Shown: positions 16,275 through 26,352, counted from the stretch's first letter. The stretch: DNA of 49,440 nucleotides from Betaproteobacteria bacterium (GCA_025356395.1 JANXTA010000023.1:1-49440); one strand, 5' to 3'. Numbers and translations are program-made. Notes: generated from the sequence alone by a model not told the origin.

Positions 16275-17210
16275 ATGCGCACTCTGATCTGCGGTTCCCT
16301 GGCCTACGACACGATCATGGTGTTCGAGGGCCGGTTCAAGGATCAAATCCTGCCGACCCAGGTCCACATCCTCAACGTGTCGTTCCTCGTCCCGGCCATG
16401 CGCCGCGATTTCGGCGGGACGGCCGGCAACATCGCCTACAACCTCAACTTGCTGGGCGGCACACCGGTGATCATGGCGGCGGTGGGCGGCGACGCCGCAC
16501 CCTACCTCGCGCGCATCGACGCACTGGGCATCGACGCGCGGCACGTCATCACCGTGCCCGATGCGTTCACGGCGCAGTGCTTCATCACGACGGATCTCGA
16601 CGACAACCAGATCACCGCGTTCCATCCCGGCGCAATGAGCCACTCGCCGACCAATCACGTCGCGGACGTGCCCGACGTGAACCTCGCGATCATCGCGCCC
16701 GACAGTCGCGACGGCATGATCCAGCACGCGCGCGAACTCGCCTCGGCCCACATCCCGTTCATCTTCGATCCGGGCCAGGGGCTGCCGATGTTCTCGGGTT
16801 CCGAGCTGATGGAGTTCATCGACATGGCCGACTACGTCACGGTCAACGAGTACGAAGCACGGATGCTGGCCGATCGCACGCAGCGCACTTTCGAGCAGCT
16901 CGCCGAATCGGTGAAGGCGCTGATCGTCACGCAGGGCGGGCTGGGCTCGACGATCTACGCGCGGGACGGCACGCACATCATTCCGAGCGTGAAGCCCGAA
17001 CGGATCGCCGACCCGACCGGCTGCGGCGACGCGTATCGCGGAGGGCTGCTCCACGGCCTGTCGCAGGACATGGACTGGGAAACCACGGGCCGTCTCGCCA
17101 GCACGATGGGCGCGTTGAAGATCGCGCACGCCGGACCGCAGAACCATGAACCTTCCCGCGACCGCATTGCCGGAGTCTTCGCCAAGACATTCGGATACAA
17201 TCCTTGGTAA
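16275..17210 (+). CDS. PfkB-family carbohydrate/nucleoside kinase
   Basis: A 311-residue ribokinase-fold kinase. It has the N-terminal CGSLAYDTIM, the substrate-side GGTAGNIAYNLNLLGG signature (PfkB motif 1) and the C-terminal DPTGCGDAYRGGLLHGL with the catalytic Asp and anion hole (motif 2). The sequence resembles the adenosine-kinase-like branch conserved near prmA in betaproteobacteria. The substrate cannot be fixed from sequence. It is the last gene of the accB-to-kinase run before an AT-richer gap. Confidence 0.85.
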   Translation: MRTLICGSLAYDTIMVFEGRFKDQILPTQVHILNVSFLVPAMRRDFGGTAGNIAYNLNLLGGTPVIMAAVGGDAAPYLARIDALGIDARHVITVPDAFTAQCFITTDLDDNQITAFHPGAMSHSPTNHVADVPDVNLAIIAPDSRDGMIQHARELASAHIPFIFDPGQGLPMFSGSELMEFIDMADYVTVNEYEARMLADRTQRTFEQLAESVKALIVTQGGLGSTIYARDGTHIIPSVKPERIADPTGCGDAYRGGLLHGLSQDMDWETTGRLASTMGALKIAHAGPQNHEPSRDRIAGVFAKTFGYNPW

Positions 17211-17248
17211 CTAATCTATATGTAACAGACAGTTACGAGAGGATCACC

Positions 17249-17713
17249 ATGAACACCACGACATTCAGCAAGGCTGCCTTGGCCGGTATGATCGGCGTTG
17301 CCTTCACCGGCTGCGCGACGCAAAGCAATTCGAGTGCGGTCTATGGCGCGGGTTTGGTACAGCGCGAGCAGATCGTGCGCCTCGGCACGCTCGAGAGCGT
17401 GCGTCAGGTCGCGATCCAGCGGCCCGACAGCGGGGTCGGCACGCTGGCCGGCGTCGGTTTGGGCGGTGTCGCGGGGAGCGCGGTGGGCGGCGGTCGCGGC
17501 AGCATCATCGGCGCCATCGTCGGTGCGGTGGCGGGCGGCGTGGCCGGCAACGCGATCGAGAATTCGGCCGATCGTCGGCCTGGCTACGAACTCACGGTGC
17601 GCCTCGACGACGGCGAGCTTCGCGCCATCGTGCAGGAAGCCGACGAGCCCTTCCAGCCAGGCGATCGCGTGCGCATCCTGTCGCGCGGTGGCGTGAGTCG
17701 CGTGACGCACTGA
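17249..17713 (+). CDS. Outer-membrane lipoprotein with glycine zipper (SlyB/Pcp-like)
   Basis: 154 residues. The signal peptide ends GVAFTGC with the lipidated cysteine at 22. A glycine-rich hydrophobic region (about 69-104: GVGLGGVAGSAVGGG, IIGAIVGAVAGGVAGN) matches the glycine-zipper motif of SlyB/17-kDa antigen proteins, followed by a small beta domain (YELTVRLDDGE, PGDRVRILSRGG). It is likely an envelope-stability lipoprotein. AGAGGATC upstream serves as a ribosome site. A strong terminator follows 45 bp after the stop. Confidence 0.88.
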   Translation: MNTTTFSKAALAGMIGVAFTGCATQSNSSAVYGAGLVQREQIVRLGTLESVRQVAIQRPDSGVGTLAGVGLGGVAGSAVGGGRGSIIGAIVGAVAGGVAGNAIENSADRRPGYELTVRLDDGELRAIVQEADEPFQPGDRVRILSRGGVSRVTH

Positions 17714-17758
17714 CCTGGCTGTCGCGATCGAACTGGAGTTGATTCCGGTTCATCGAGA

Positions 17759-17790
17759 GGCCGTCGTTCCGTTCAGGACGACGGCCTTTT
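17759..17790 (+). terminator. Rho-independent terminator after the SlyB-like gene
   Basis: Nine-base arms GGCCGTCGT and ACGACGGCC with a 10-base loop, followed by TTTT. It ends the plus-strand transcript just before the convergent yggT stop (17802). Confidence 0.85.
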
Positions 17791-17801
17791 GCTTGGGTCG
17801 A

Positions 17802-18356
17802 TTAGCCCGCGCCGAGCTGGTACGCAAGACGATTGACGACGATCAGGGCGATCTGGATCAGCAACAACGCGACTAGCGGCGAGAAGTCCATGCGCCCGGC
17901 TCGCGGAAGGATGCGGCGCAGCGGCGCGAGGAGCGGACTGGTCAACGCATCGAAAACAGGCAGGAACGGCGAGAACGGGTTGACCCAGCTCAGCACCGCG
18001 GCGATCAGGATCATCAGCTGCGCGAGATAGAGGATCCACTTGATTAGCCACACCAGCGTCATGCCGAGCAGCAGGTCCGGAGGTGGCAGTCCGCCGACGC
18101 GCAGTCCGAGATCGATGGCCACGGCCACGAGCGTCAGGATGAAGGCGGCCACCAGGCTCGCCCAGTCGATGCCGGCGTAACCCGGCACGATGCGACGCAG
18201 TGGTCGTACGATCCAGTCGGTGAGGCTCATCACGAAGCTGCCGACGGGGTTCGCTCCGGCGATTCGTCGCGCCTGCATCCAGGCTCGAAGCACACAGGCC
18301 CCGACCACCAGGCCGCCGACGACGTCGACGATCAGGTGAATGATTTCGTAGAGCAT
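17802..18356 (-). CDS. YggT family membrane protein
   Basis: 184 residues with two copies of the YggT unit (about 10-90 and 100-184). Each has a membrane segment followed by a PLRRIVPG-type loop (RPLRRIVPGYAGIDW and APLRRILPRAGRMDFSP). The start at 18356 (MLYEIIHLIV) is the family form; a longer reading to 18395 adds an unlikely basic extension. The family's role is not settled, though osmotic-shock tolerance and cell division links are reported. A TACAAT-like -10 on the minus strand lies at about 18396-18401. Confidence 0.88.
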   Translation of the reverse strand: MLYEIIHLIVDVVGGLVVGACVLRAWMQARRIAGANPVGSFVMSLTDWIVRPLRRIVPGYAGIDWASLVAAFILTLVAVAIDLGLRVGGLPPPDLLLGMTLVWLIKWILYLAQLMILIAAVLSWVNPFSPFLPVFDALTSPLLAPLRRILPRAGRMDFSPLVALLLIQIALIVVNRLAYQLGAG

Positions 18357-18463
18357 GAAGAAGTGGCGAAGGCCGGTGATTAAACGAGCCCGCATTGTAG
18401 TGCGGTGCCCGGCGGCCCTCCGCGGTCGCGCGATCGACCTGCGCGTACCGAAACGACCGACAT

Positions 18464-18496
18464 AAAAAAATCCCGCGAGCGTTGACTCGCGGGATT
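18464..18496 (-). terminator. Rho-independent terminator of the histone-like gene
   Basis: On the minus strand, 10-base arms ATCCCGCGAG and CTCGCGGGAT surround a 6-base loop and lead into seven T residues (A-run at 18464-18470). It lies 45 bp beyond the stop of the histone-like gene. Confidence 0.92.
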
Positions 18497-18540
18497 CCGG
18501 GATGCGCTAGACAGCGAATCCCGCTGGGGGCATCGACCGC

Positions 18541-18945
18541 TTACGGACGACCAGCCGTCGGGAACGGCCAGGCCGCCGCGGGGTTGAGTGCCGTCTTGAC
18601 CGCTGGAGCGGTGGTCGACATACCCGGCATTGCAGGCTTCTTGGCCGCTGCCTTCTTGGCAGGCGCCTTCTTGACGACGGCCTTCTTGGCGGGCGCCTTC
18701 TTGGCAGGTGCCTTTGCAGGAACCTTCTTGGCAGGAGCCTTCTTGGCAGGAGCCTTCTTCGCAGGTACCTTCTTGGCAGGTGCCTTCTTGGCAACCTTCT
18801 TCGCTACCTTCTTGGCAGGTGCCTTCTTGGCTACCTTCTTCGCTACCTTCTTGGCAGGTGCCTTCTTGGCTACCTTCTTGGCTACCTTCTTCGCTGGTGC
18901 CTTCTTGACCACGATTTTCTTCGTGACCTTCTTTGCTGTTGCCAT
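18541..18945 (-). CDS. Histone H1-like DNA-binding protein with KAPAKK repeats
   Basis: 134 residues, almost wholly lysine, alanine, proline and valine in tandem units such as [13 protein letters not shown], with a short non-repetitive tail (about 101-134) containing [12 protein letters not shown]. It resembles the H1-like tails of betaproteobacterial and chlamydial nucleoid proteins and AlgP. It binds DNA non-specifically through lysines and probably compacts the nucleoid. AAAGGAG sits 7 bp before the ATG. Repeat number may vary between strains. Confidence 0.85.
   Translation of the reverse strand: MATAKKVTKKIVVKKAPAKKVAKKVAKKAPAKKVAKKVAKKAPAKKVAKKVAKKAPAKKVPAKKAPAKKAPAKKVPAKAPAKKAPAKKAVVKKAPAKKAAAKKPAMPGMSTTAPAVKTALNPAAAWPFPTAGRP
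18640..18906 (-). repeat. Tandem coding repeats of the histone-like gene
   Basis: Near-identical 12- to 39-bp units (minus-strand codons for AKKAPAKK and VAKKVAKK) follow each other. They include three almost identical 39-bp copies encoding [13 protein letters not shown]. Suited to slippage or recombination. Confidence 0.85.
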
Positions 18946-19441
18946 TTGAAACTCCTTTACATGAGAGCAAGTACCCGGGTTGAAGAAACCCGTCCCTCAA
19001 GTCACGTCGTTCGACGCAGTCGAAGGTACGGATTATTCATCGGCGCAAACAGCGGCGCATCGCTAGCCGTCTTTCTGTTTACGCTAATGAATTCGGCACT
19101 TGGCCCGCTGAATCCACGGCTCGGCAACCAGCCAAACCGACGATTCAATCGGCCAAAAAAAACGCCGGCAACGAGGCCGGCATCAATCGGTAATACGGAG
19201 CACTTCAACGCGAACTGCCGGCTGACAACCGACGGCCCGAAGAATTCTGAAAAGGAATTTTTTAGAGGAAGCGCGGCCGTCACGCGCGAATCGCGAAGCG
19301 AATGGAACTGACTTTCGTGATGTTTGTGCATGCGTGTTAACGCTTCCACTCCTCGGTTCGCGACACGATCCACAACGATGGATTGGTCGCTGACGTGTTT
19401 CAAACTCGGCCGCTTCGGGAACCCATCGGAAGCCTTGGCTT
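18946..19441. other. Intergenic region between the histone-like gene and nrdB
   Basis: 496 bases without a supported gene. It holds the ribosome site and promoter region of the minus-strand histone-like gene (AT-richer than surroundings) and a minus-strand terminator at 19155-19181. About 260 bases of untranslated sequence lie downstream of nrdB. Frames here overlap nrdB out of frame and show no family features. Confidence 0.6.
19155..19181 (-). terminator. Terminator downstream of nrdB
   Basis: On the minus strand, GCCGGC-CTCGTT-GCCGGC (6-base arms, 6-base loop) leads via one G into eight T residues. Lying 260 bp beyond the nrdB stop, it would end the nrdAB transcript with a long 3' tail. 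Confidence 0.75.
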
Positions 19442-20605
19442 CTACTCCCAATTCAACGCACCACCGGTTTGATATTCGATGACTCTGGTCTCGAAGAAAT
19501 TTCTTTCCTTCTTCAAGTCGATCATCTCCGCCATCCACGGAAATGGATTGTCCTCTTGAGCGAATAAGGGGTCAATACCAATCTGTTGACAACGACGGTT
19601 TGCGATGAATCGCAAATAGCCCTTGAACATCGGCGCGTTCATTCCGAGCACACCGCGCGGCATCGTGTCCTCCGCATACGCGTACTCGAGATCGACACCC
19701 TGCTTGAACAACACACGGATCTCGTCCTTGAATTCAGCCGTCCACAACTGCGGGTTCTCGAGCTTGATCGTGTTGACCAGATCGATGCCGAAACTGCAGT
19801 GCATCGACTCGTCGCGCAGGATGTACTGGTACTGCTCGGCCGCACCGGTCATCTTGTTCTGACGACCCAGCGCGAGGATCTGCGTGAAGCCCACATAGAA
19901 GAAGAGACCCTCCATCAGGCACGAGAAGACGATCAGCGACTTCAACAGCTTCTGATCGTTTTCGATGGTGCCGGTCTGGAAGCCGGGGTCAGTCAGCACG
20001 TTGATGAACGGGATCAGGAACTCATCCTTCGCACGGATCGAAGGGACCTCGTGATACGCATTGAAGATCTCGCCTTCCTCGAGTCCGAGCGACTCGACGA
20101 TGTACTGATAGGCATGCGTGTGGATCGCTTCTTCGAAGGCCTGACGCAACAAGTACTGACGGCACTCGGGTGCCGTGATGTGTCGATAGGTCCCCAGCAC
20201 GATGTTGTTGGCAGCCAACGAATCGGCCGTCACGAAGAAGCCGAGGTTGCGCTTGACCACGCGACGTTCGTCTTCGGTCAGCCCGTTCGGGTTCTTCCAC
20301 AACGCGATGTCGCGCGACATGTTGATCTCTTGGGGCATCCAGTGATTGGCGCATCCCGCGAGGTACTTCTCCCACGCCCATTTGTACTTGAACGGCACGA
20401 GCTGGTTAACGTCGGTCGAGCCATTGATGATCCGCTTGTCGGACGCGCGGACGCGTCCTACGGATACGCCGGCCACATCGTTGGCCGGCACGGCGGGCTC
20501 ATGCACCGGACGAGCGGCCTCGCGTGCCACTGGTGCGTCCTCGACGAGATTCACGGGCGCACGCGCCATGGTCCTCGGTTCTTCATCCCACGAAAGCATA
20601 GCCAT
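19442..20605 (-). CDS. nrdB: Class I ribonucleotide reductase small (beta) subunit
   Basis: About 387 residues. Holds the di-iron/tyrosyl radical site: [17 protein letters not shown] gives the E-x2-H-x3-Y pattern with the radical tyrosine, and [15 protein letters not shown] carries the later Glu and His ligands. The C-terminal tail ends GALNWE, the peptide that docks on the alpha subunit. Start choice: AGGGG lies about 10 bp before the ATG at 20605, while the ATG at 20614 is too close to it and 20599 is a further alternative. Downstream of nrdA (67 bp), same operon; supplies the radical for NDP reduction. Confidence 0.95.
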   Translation of the reverse strand: MAMLSWDEEPRTMARAPVNLVEDAPVAREAARPVHEPAVPANDVAGVSVGRVRASDKRIINGSTDVNQLVPFKYKWAWEKYLAGCANHWMPQEINMSRDIALWKNPNGLTEDERRVVKRNLGFFVTADSLAANNIVLGTYRHITAPECRQYLLRQAFEEAIHTHAYQYIVESLGLEEGEIFNAYHEVPSIRAKDEFLIPFINVLTDPGFQTGTIENDQKLLKSLIVFSCLMEGLFFYVGFTQILALGRQNKMTGAAEQYQYILRDESMHCSFGIDLVNTIKLENPQLWTAEFKDEIRVLFKQGVDLEYAYAEDTMPRGVLGMNAPMFKGYLRFIANRRCQQIGIDPLFAQEDNPFPWMAEMIDLKKERNFFETRVIEYQTGGALNWE

Positions 20606-20672
20606 GCTGATCATTCCCCTAGTGTTCTTCGACGACTCGTCGTCGATCTGTACTTGACCGGTATCGCGTGAC

Positions 20673-23651
20673 CTACTGGCAGGCTTCGCATTCGTCAAAG
20701 CCCGCGTCTCCACGCTTCATTATGCAGACCACGCCCATGACCTCGGGTTCCGGCAACGTCGGCGATGCGGCGTAGGCACTCGCCGCATTCGATCCCCGGT
20801 TCGTGCTGCTGCCGTCGACCGCCACCGCATTGAGCTCGCCGCCACGGCCCGTCGACTTCTCGACGCTGGAAGCCGACATGGTGCGCAGGTAGTACGTGGT
20901 CTTGAGACCGCGCAGCCAGGCGAGCCGATAGGTGTCGTCGAGCTTCTTGCCCGACGCGCCGGCCATGTAGATGTTGAGCGACTGCGCCTGGTCGATCCAC
21001 TTCTGGCGACGCGATGCAGCCTCGACCAGCCACTGCGGCTCGACCTCGAACGCGGTCGCGTAGATCGCGCGCAGCGGTGCCGGGATGCGATCGATCTTGG
21101 CGACGCCACCGTCGAAGAACTTGAGGTCGGCGACCATCACCTCGTCCCACAGGTTGAGCTTCTTGAGGTCGCGGACCAAATAGTCATTGACGATCGTGAA
21201 CTCGCCGGACAGGTTGGACTTGACGTAGACGTTCTGGAAGGTCGGCTCGATACACGCCGACACGCCGATGATGTTGGAGATCGTCGCGGTCGGTGCGATC
21301 GCCACGCAGTTGGAGTTGCGCATGCCGAACTGAGCGATGCGGGCACGCAGCGCATCCCAATCCATCGAGACGCTGCTGTCGACCTCGACGTAGCCGCCGC
21401 GCTCCTGGCGCAGCAGGTCGACCGAGTCCTGCGGGAGGATGCCGCGGTCCCACAGCGAACCGCGATAGCTTGAGTAACGACCCCGCTCCTCGGCCAATTC
21501 GGTCGAGGCCCAGTAGGCGTAGTAGCAGACCGCTTCCATCGATCGGTCGGCGAACTCGACGGCTTCGTTCGAGGCGTACGACGTGCGCTGCATGTGCAGG
21601 CAATCCTGGAAACCCATGATGCCGAGGCCGACCGGGCGATGACGCAGGTTGGAGTCGCGCGCCTTCTTGACCGCGTAGTAATTGATGTCGATCACGTTGT
21701 CGAGCATGCGCATCGCGATGTGTGTGGTGCGACGCAGCTTCTCGTGGTCGAGCGTCCACTGGCCCGCGGCATCCTGGGTCATGTGCGCGACCAGGTTCAC
21801 CGAACCCAGATTGCAGACCGCGATCTCGCTCGCATTGGTGTTCAGCGTGATCTCGGTGCACAGGTTCGACGAGTGGACGACGCCGACGTGCGACTGCGGC
21901 GAGCGGATGTTGCACGGGTCCTTGAACGTGATCCACGGATGACCGGTCTCGAACAGCATCGACAGCATCTTTCGCCACAGCGCCAGCGCCGGCATGGTCT
22001 TGTGCAGCTTGATGTCGCCGCGCTTCGCGCGCTCTTCGTAGCGGACGTACGCTTCCTCGAACGCGCGGCCGACCTTGTCGTGCAGGTCGGGGACGTCCGA
22101 CGGCGAGAACAGGGTCCACTCGCCCGCTTCGGTCACGCGCTTCATGAACAGGTCGGGAATCCAGTTCGCCGTGTTCATGTCGTGCGTGCGGCGGCGGTCG
22201 TCGCCAGTGTTCTTGCGCAGGTCGAGGAACTCCTCGATGTCGAGGTGCCAGGTCTCGAGATACGTGCAGACCGCGCCTTTGCGCTTGCCGCCCTGGTTGA
22301 CCGCGACGGCCGTGTCGTTGACGACCTTGAGGAAAGGCACGACGCCTTGCGACTCGCCGTTGGTGCCCTTGATGTGCGAGCCCATCGCGCGCACCGGCGT
22401 CCAGTCGTTGCCAAGACCGCCCGCGTACTTCGCGAGCAAGGCGTTTTCCTTGATGGCTTCGTAGATGCCGTCGAGGTCGTCGTTGACGGTCGACAAGTAG
22501 CACGACGACAGCTGCGAATGCCGGGTGCCGGCGTTGAACAGCGTCGGCGTCGAGCTCATGAAGTCGAAGCTCGAGAGCAACTCGTAGAACTCGATGGTGC
22601 GGGCTTCGCGGTCAATCTCGTTGAGCGACAGGCCCATCGCGACGCGCATGAAGAAGGCCTGCGGCAGCTCGATGCGGCGCCCTTCTGGCGAATAGGTGTC
22701 GGCACGGTCGATCAGGAAGTAGCGGTCGTACAGCGTCTGCAAGCCGAGGTAGCCGAACTGCAGGTCGCGCTTCGCGTGGATCGCCGCGGCCAGGCGCTTC
22801 AGGTCGTACTGACCGAGCTTCTCATCGAGCAGCTCGATGTCGATGCCGCGCTTGATGTACTGCGGGAAATAGTCGACGTACTTCTCGGCCATCGCGAACT
22901 GGTCGACCTCGACGCCCAGCGTCTCCTTCCGCAACGTGTGCAGCAGGAGGCGCGCGGTGACGATGCTGTAGGCCGGGTCCTTCTCGAACTGCGATCGCGC
23001 CGCGAGGATCGCGGACTTGTGGACTTCCTCGATCGGCACGCCGTCGTACAGGTTCTTGATGGTCTCGGCGACGATGACGTCGGCGTTGACCGCCTGATAG
23101 GTGGGGGTGTTCAGCTCGTCGCAGGCGGCGTCGACCAGCGCGCGGATGCGACCCGCGTCGAACAGGACGCGAACGCCGTTCTCGGTAACGTGCAACTGCG
23201 CTTCGGGCGTCGCCTTGTTCTTGCGCGCTTCGGCGCGATCGGACGCGCGCTTCTCGCGATACAGCACATAGGCGCGTGCGACCTCGTGCTCGCCCGAGCG
23301 CATCAGCGCGAGCTCGACCTGGTCCTGGATGTCCTCGATGTGAAACATGCCACCGGACGGCATGCGACGCATCAGCGAGGTGACCACCGATCCGGTCAGC
23401 GTCTCGACCACTTCGCGGACGCGCGCCGAGTTGGCGCTCTGACCGCCGTTGACGGCGAGGAACGCCTTGGTCATCGCGATCGACACCTTGGCGGGCTCGA
23501 AGCCGACCACCGTACCATTGCGGCGGATCACTTTGTAGTCGGTGAATTCGGGACGTGCGGACAGTCCGCCTGCGAGGGCACTCGACGGTGCTCGTTGCGC
23601 TTGTTGCGGCGGCGGCTGCTGGCCTGTGGCCGTGGACTCAACCCGTTGCAT
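20673..23651 (-). CDS. nrdA: Class I ribonucleotide reductase large (alpha) subunit
   Basis: 992 residues. An N-terminal extension (about 1-35, Q/P-rich) precedes an ATP-cone ([18 protein letters not shown]), followed by the catalytic barrel. That barrel has the redox cysteine in SQLSSCYLS, the radical site NLCTEITLN (N, C, E), [10 protein letters not shown], the [10 protein letters not shown] loop and the tyrosine pair TTYYLRT. The C-terminal swinging arm ends DECEACQ (CxxC). It reduces NDPs to dNDPs with NrdB. GGAGA 8 bp before the ATG at 23651 favours this start over the ATG at 23684. Confidence 0.97.
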   Translation of the reverse strand: MQRVESTATGQQPPPQQAQRAPSSALAGGLSARPEFTDYKVIRRNGTVVGFEPAKVSIAMTKAFLAVNGGQSANSARVREVVETLTGSVVTSLMRRMPSGGMFHIEDIQDQVELALMRSGEHEVARAYVLYREKRASDRAEARKNKATPEAQLHVTENGVRVLFDAGRIRALVDAACDELNTPTYQAVNADVIVAETIKNLYDGVPIEEVHKSAILAARSQFEKDPAYSIVTARLLLHTLRKETLGVEVDQFAMAEKYVDYFPQYIKRGIDIELLDEKLGQYDLKRLAAAIHAKRDLQFGYLGLQTLYDRYFLIDRADTYSPEGRRIELPQAFFMRVAMGLSLNEIDREARTIEFYELLSSFDFMSSTPTLFNAGTRHSQLSSCYLSTVNDDLDGIYEAIKENALLAKYAGGLGNDWTPVRAMGSHIKGTNGESQGVVPFLKVVNDTAVAVNQGGKRKGAVCTYLETWHLDIEEFLDLRKNTGDDRRRTHDMNTANWIPDLFMKRVTEAGEWTLFSPSDVPDLHDKVGRAFEEAYVRYEERAKRGDIKLHKTMPALALWRKMLSMLFETGHPWITFKDPCNIRSPQSHVGVVHSSNLCTEITLNTNASEIAVCNLGSVNLVAHMTQDAAGQWTLDHEKLRRTTHIAMRMLDNVIDINYYAVKKARDSNLRHRPVGLGIMGFQDCLHMQRTSYASNEAVEFADRSMEAVCYYAYWASTELAEERGRYSSYRGSLWDRGILPQDSVDLLRQERGGYVEVDSSVSMDWDALRARIAQFGMRNSNCVAIAPTATISNIIGVSACIEPTFQNVYVKSNLSGEFTIVNDYLVRDLKKLNLWDEVMVADLKFFDGGVAKIDRIPAPLRAIYATAFEVEPQWLVEAASRRQKWIDQAQSLNIYMAGASGKKLDDTYRLAWLRGLKTTYYLRTMSASSVEKSTGRGGELNAVAVDGSSTNRGSNAASAYAASPTLPEPEVMGVVCIMKRGDAGFDECEACQ

Positions 23652-24041
23652 ACTTGTTTCTCCAATACGAAAGACTGCAGACATGGCGGCCTGCCAGCGT
23701 CACTGAGGCATTGCGGCGGTCAGGCCGCGAAGAACGGATTCCAGCGCCGATCGAACGGGCGGAAAGTTCGTCGAGACGAAGCCTCGACGGGACGTGCGGA
23801 TGCGGCGACTGTTGGATGACGATGCGGACGATGCGAGCCTTGAAGGCTGCGTTGATGCGTCCTCGAAGATCGAACTTCGACTCTCTCGAATGCACGGTGC
23901 ATCGTGGCTCCCCGGTAGGACCTGACTCGTTACTGCCAAGGCCTCGACGAGGACGGTCGGAAGGGCCGGAGGCGGTACGAGCGACCGACTCGCATTATAG
24001 GTCGATCGGCCCGGTCATGGTTTCAGCGACGATCGGGCAAA

Positions 24042-24089
24042 CCACTACAGGTAGTGGTTGGGACCTCTCGCGGCCACTAAGGATAGTGT
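24042..24089 (-). promoter_or_regulatory. Tandem NrdR boxes upstream of nrdAB
   Basis: CCACTACAGGTAGTGG (24042-24057) and CCACTAAGGATAGTGT (24074-24089) are 16-bp inverted repeats 32 bp apart, i.e. three helical turns. Both fit the NrdR-box pattern (aCaCwAtATaTwGtgt) in the outer positions. Paired boxes with this spacing are the known hallmark of NrdR repression of ribonucleotide reductase genes. Confidence 0.85.
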
Positions 24090-24108
24090 TGACGGTCGGC
24101 ACGCGCAA
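24080..24108 (-). promoter_or_regulatory. Candidate nrdAB promoter
   Basis: On the minus strand, TTGCGC (24103-24108) and TATCCT (24080-24085) are 17 bp apart. The -10 lies inside the upstream NrdR box, so bound NrdR would block RNA polymerase. Confidence 0.45.
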
Positions 24109-24229
24109 GCTCGCGTCGCGATGAAATTTAGCGATCGTTGCGTCGCCGCCATTCGACTCAGACACTTGTCCTCGGGCGACGCACAAGCTTTGCACAAGCT
24201 GTCCACAGGCTGATGCACAGCCCCCCGCT

Positions 24230-24817
24230 TCAGGGCACGGGCGAGTCAGATCGGCGCTGTCCCGGGCGCGGATCGGCCACCACCAGCGACCAGTCGAAGA
24301 AGGGACCGGGGTCGGTCTTGCGGCCCGGCGCGATGTCGCTGTGACCCGCGATGGCGGCGATCGGATAGCGCCGCGTCAGCGCGCCGATCAACGCGTTCAA
24401 CCGGTCGTATTGCGCGGGCTCGAACGCACGGGTGTCGTCGCCCTCGAGCTCGATACCGATGGAAAAATCGTTGCAGCGTTCGCGTCCGCCGAACGACGAA
24501 ACCCCCGCGTGCCAAGCGCGCAGTCCGCACCCGACGAACTGGACCAGACCGCCGTCGCGACGGATCAGGAAGTGCGAGGAGACGCGCAGGTCGCGCAGCG
24601 CTTCGTAGTAGGGATGCGCGCCGGGGTCGAGGGTGTTGGTGAACAGCGCATCGATCGCACGACCGCCGAAGACGCCGGGTGGCAGGCTGATGTTGTGGAT
24701 CACGATCAGCGAGGGATCGCTCCCGTCGGGACGATCGTCGTGATTCGGTGACGGGATGCGCTCCGCGGACCGGGCCCATCCCTCGTCGTCGATGGCGACG
24801 ACTGCGACGCGCGACAT
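24230..24817 (-). CDS. ampD: 1,6-anhydro-N-acetylmuramyl-L-alanine amidase AmpD
   Basis: A 195-residue cytoplasmic zinc amidase without signal peptide. It has the AmpD order LIVIHNISLPPG (first zinc His), FGGRAIDALFTN, SSHFLIRRDG, GLRAWHAGVSSFGGRERCNDFSIGIELEG (with the catalytic Glu), and GHSDIAPGRKTDPGPFFDW with the second zinc His and the Asp ligand. It cleaves the peptide from anhydro-MurNAc during murein recycling and so sets inducer levels for AmpR-type regulators where present. Its ATG shares one base with the pilR stop (TAATG), so translation is coupled. Confidence 0.94.
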   Translation of the reverse strand: MSRVAVVAIDDEGWARSAERIPSPNHDDRPDGSDPSLIVIHNISLPPGVFGGRAIDALFTNTLDPGAHPYYEALRDLRVSSHFLIRRDGGLVQFVGCGLRAWHAGVSSFGGRERCNDFSIGIELEGDDTRAFEPAQYDRLNALIGALTRRYPIAAIAGHSDIAPGRKTDPGPFFDWSLVVADPRPGQRRSDSPVP

Positions 24818-26352
24818 TACTGGATGTTCAGGCGCTGCATCCGGTAACGCAGTTGGCGAAACGTGATGCCGAGCAGGTCGGCCGCGGCGGTCCGGTTGTA
24901 GCGGGTCTGCGCGAGCGCCTTCTCGATCAGGTCGCGTTCGATGTTGTCGAGGAAGTCGCCGAGCGTCCCGACCAGGCCGATCGCGTTGGCGCCGATCGCC
25001 GGAGCCAACGGCACCGGTGCGACTTCACGCTCTTCGGCGCGTGCCGCGGGAGCCGCCTGCGAAGCCGGCGAGGCCGCGCCCATCATGATGTTGAGATCGC
25101 TCGGGCCGATCTCGTCGGCTTCGGCCAGCGCGGCGGATCGCTCGAGGATGTTGCCCAGCTCGCGCACGTTGCCGGGGAAGTCGTAGGCCATCAGCTTTTC
25201 GACGGCGGCCTGCGAAAGACTCAGGTCCGGTGCGAGCGGCGCAAGCAGGTGACGCGCGAGTTGCGGAATGTCTTCGCGACGTTCGCGCAGCGGCGGGATG
25301 CGGATGTCGATCACGTTCAGGCGATAGAACAGGTCCTGCCGGAAGCGACCCTGCATCACGCATTGTGCGAGGTTCTGATGCGTCGCGCTGATGAGCCGCA
25401 CGTCGACCGACTCCTCGTTCATGCCACCGACGCGGCGCACCGATCGTTCCTGGATCGCGCGCAGCAGCTTGACCTGCATCGCCAGTGGCAGGTCGGCCAC
25501 TTCGTCGAGGAACAGCGTGCCGCCCTTGGCGGTCTGGAAGAAACCGTCGCGGTCGTTGTCCGCGCCGGTGAACGCGCCCTTGCGATAGCCGAAGAACTCG
25601 GCCTCGACCAGCTGCTCGGGAATCGCGCCGCAATTGACCGCGACGAAAGGTCCGTCGCGACGACCGCTGCAATCGTGGACCGCGCGGGCCGCGAGTTCCT
25701 TGCCGCTGCCGGACTCGCCGGTGATCGCGACCGGAGCCTGCGATCGCGCGACGCGGCGAATCAGGGCACGCACTTCGGACATCGTGGTGGACGCGCCCAG
25801 CAGTCGCGCCAGAAAGGGCGCATCACCCTCGACGCTCAGGGCCTTGCCGCTGCCGCCCGACTTGCCGTTGCCGCGGGCGCGTTCCGCATCACGTTCGCGC
25901 ACGTCCTTGCCATACGCGCGGACCGCCGACTGCACGAGGCTGCGCAGGTGATCGAGGGCGACCGGCTTGCTCAGGTAGTCGAAGGCGCCGGCCTTGAGAG
26001 CGGCGACCGCATTCTCGGTGCTGCCGAACGCGGTGATGACCGCGACCGGCGTGGCCGGGTAGTCGCGCGAGATCAGGCCGACCAGATCCATGCCGCTCGC
26101 ATCAGGCAGGCGCATGTCGGTCAGGCAGAGCGCGTAGGTCCGTTGCGCGAGCCGGTCGCGCGCCTCGCCGACCGTCAGCGCGCGATCGACGTCGAGGCCC
26201 ATGCGGACGAGCGTGAGTTCGAGCAGCTCGAGCAGGTCGGGCTCGTCGTCCACGACGAGCACCCGCGCGATGTTGGCGCTGCTGGCCATGCTGTGCACCG
26301 CGGGTCGCACGCTGCCGTGGGTTGCGGTGGGTTCGTCGCTAATAGTTTGCAT
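24817..26352 (-). CDS. pilR: Sigma-54-dependent response regulator PilR
   Basis: 511 residues. A receiver domain (VLVVDDEP; phospho-acceptor D79 in [13 protein letters not shown]) is followed by an AAA+ domain with GESGSGKE (Walker A), the sigma-54 loop [16 protein letters not shown] (Walker B) and the [11 protein letters not shown] motif. The C-terminal Fis-type helix-turn-helix is [23 protein letters not shown]. An internal ATG at 26289 would give a receiver nearer the N-terminus and may be the real start. It pairs with the pilS kinase upstream and activates sigma-54 promoters, classically pilA; no pilin gene is in this window. Confidence 0.9.
   Translation of the reverse strand: MQTISDEPTATHGSVRPAVHSMASSANIARVLVVDDEPDLLELLELTLVRMGLDVDRALTVGEARDRLAQRTYALCLTDMRLPDASGMDLVGLISRDYPATPVAVITAFGSTENAVAALKAGAFDYLSKPVALDHLRSLVQSAVRAYGKDVRERDAERARGNGKSGGSGKALSVEGDAPFLARLLGASTTMSEVRALIRRVARSQAPVAITGESGSGKELAARAVHDCSGRRDGPFVAVNCGAIPEQLVEAEFFGYRKGAFTGADNDRDGFFQTAKGGTLFLDEVADLPLAMQVKLLRAIQERSVRRVGGMNEESVDVRLISATHQNLAQCVMQGRFRQDLFYRLNVIDIRIPPLRERREDIPQLARHLLAPLAPDLSLSQAAVEKLMAYDFPGNVRELGNILERSAALAEADEIGPSDLNIMMGAASPASQAAPAARAEEREVAPVPLAPAIGANAIGLVGTLGDFLDNIERDLIEKALAQTRYNRTAAADLLGITFRQLRYRMQRLNIQ

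Larger units (their letters stand above)
23652..24229. other. Regulatory region and long leader of nrdAB
   Basis: 578 bases without a supported gene between ampD and nrdA. It holds two NrdR boxes, a promoter candidate overlapping them, a second TATAAT (minus strand, 23994-23999) with a weak -35, and a direct repeat GCACAAGCT (24181-24189, 24192-24200) next to a DnaA-like CTGTCCACA (24199-24207). Transcription from the NrdR-linked promoter would give a leader of about 420 bases. Confidence 0.6.

Noticed and set aside
18640-18906. Regular short repeats resembling a CRISPR array.
   Set aside because: Units run on without unique spacers and encode lysine/alanine repeats in frame.
19002-19538. 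178-codon minus-strand frame overlapping the nrdB end.
   Set aside because: Overlaps nrdB out of frame, contains the terminator hairpin and shows no family features.
21594-23819. 741-codon plus-strand frame opposite nrdA.
   Set aside because: Composition is Arg/Val/Asp-rich with no domain motif, and the opposite frame is unmistakable NrdA.
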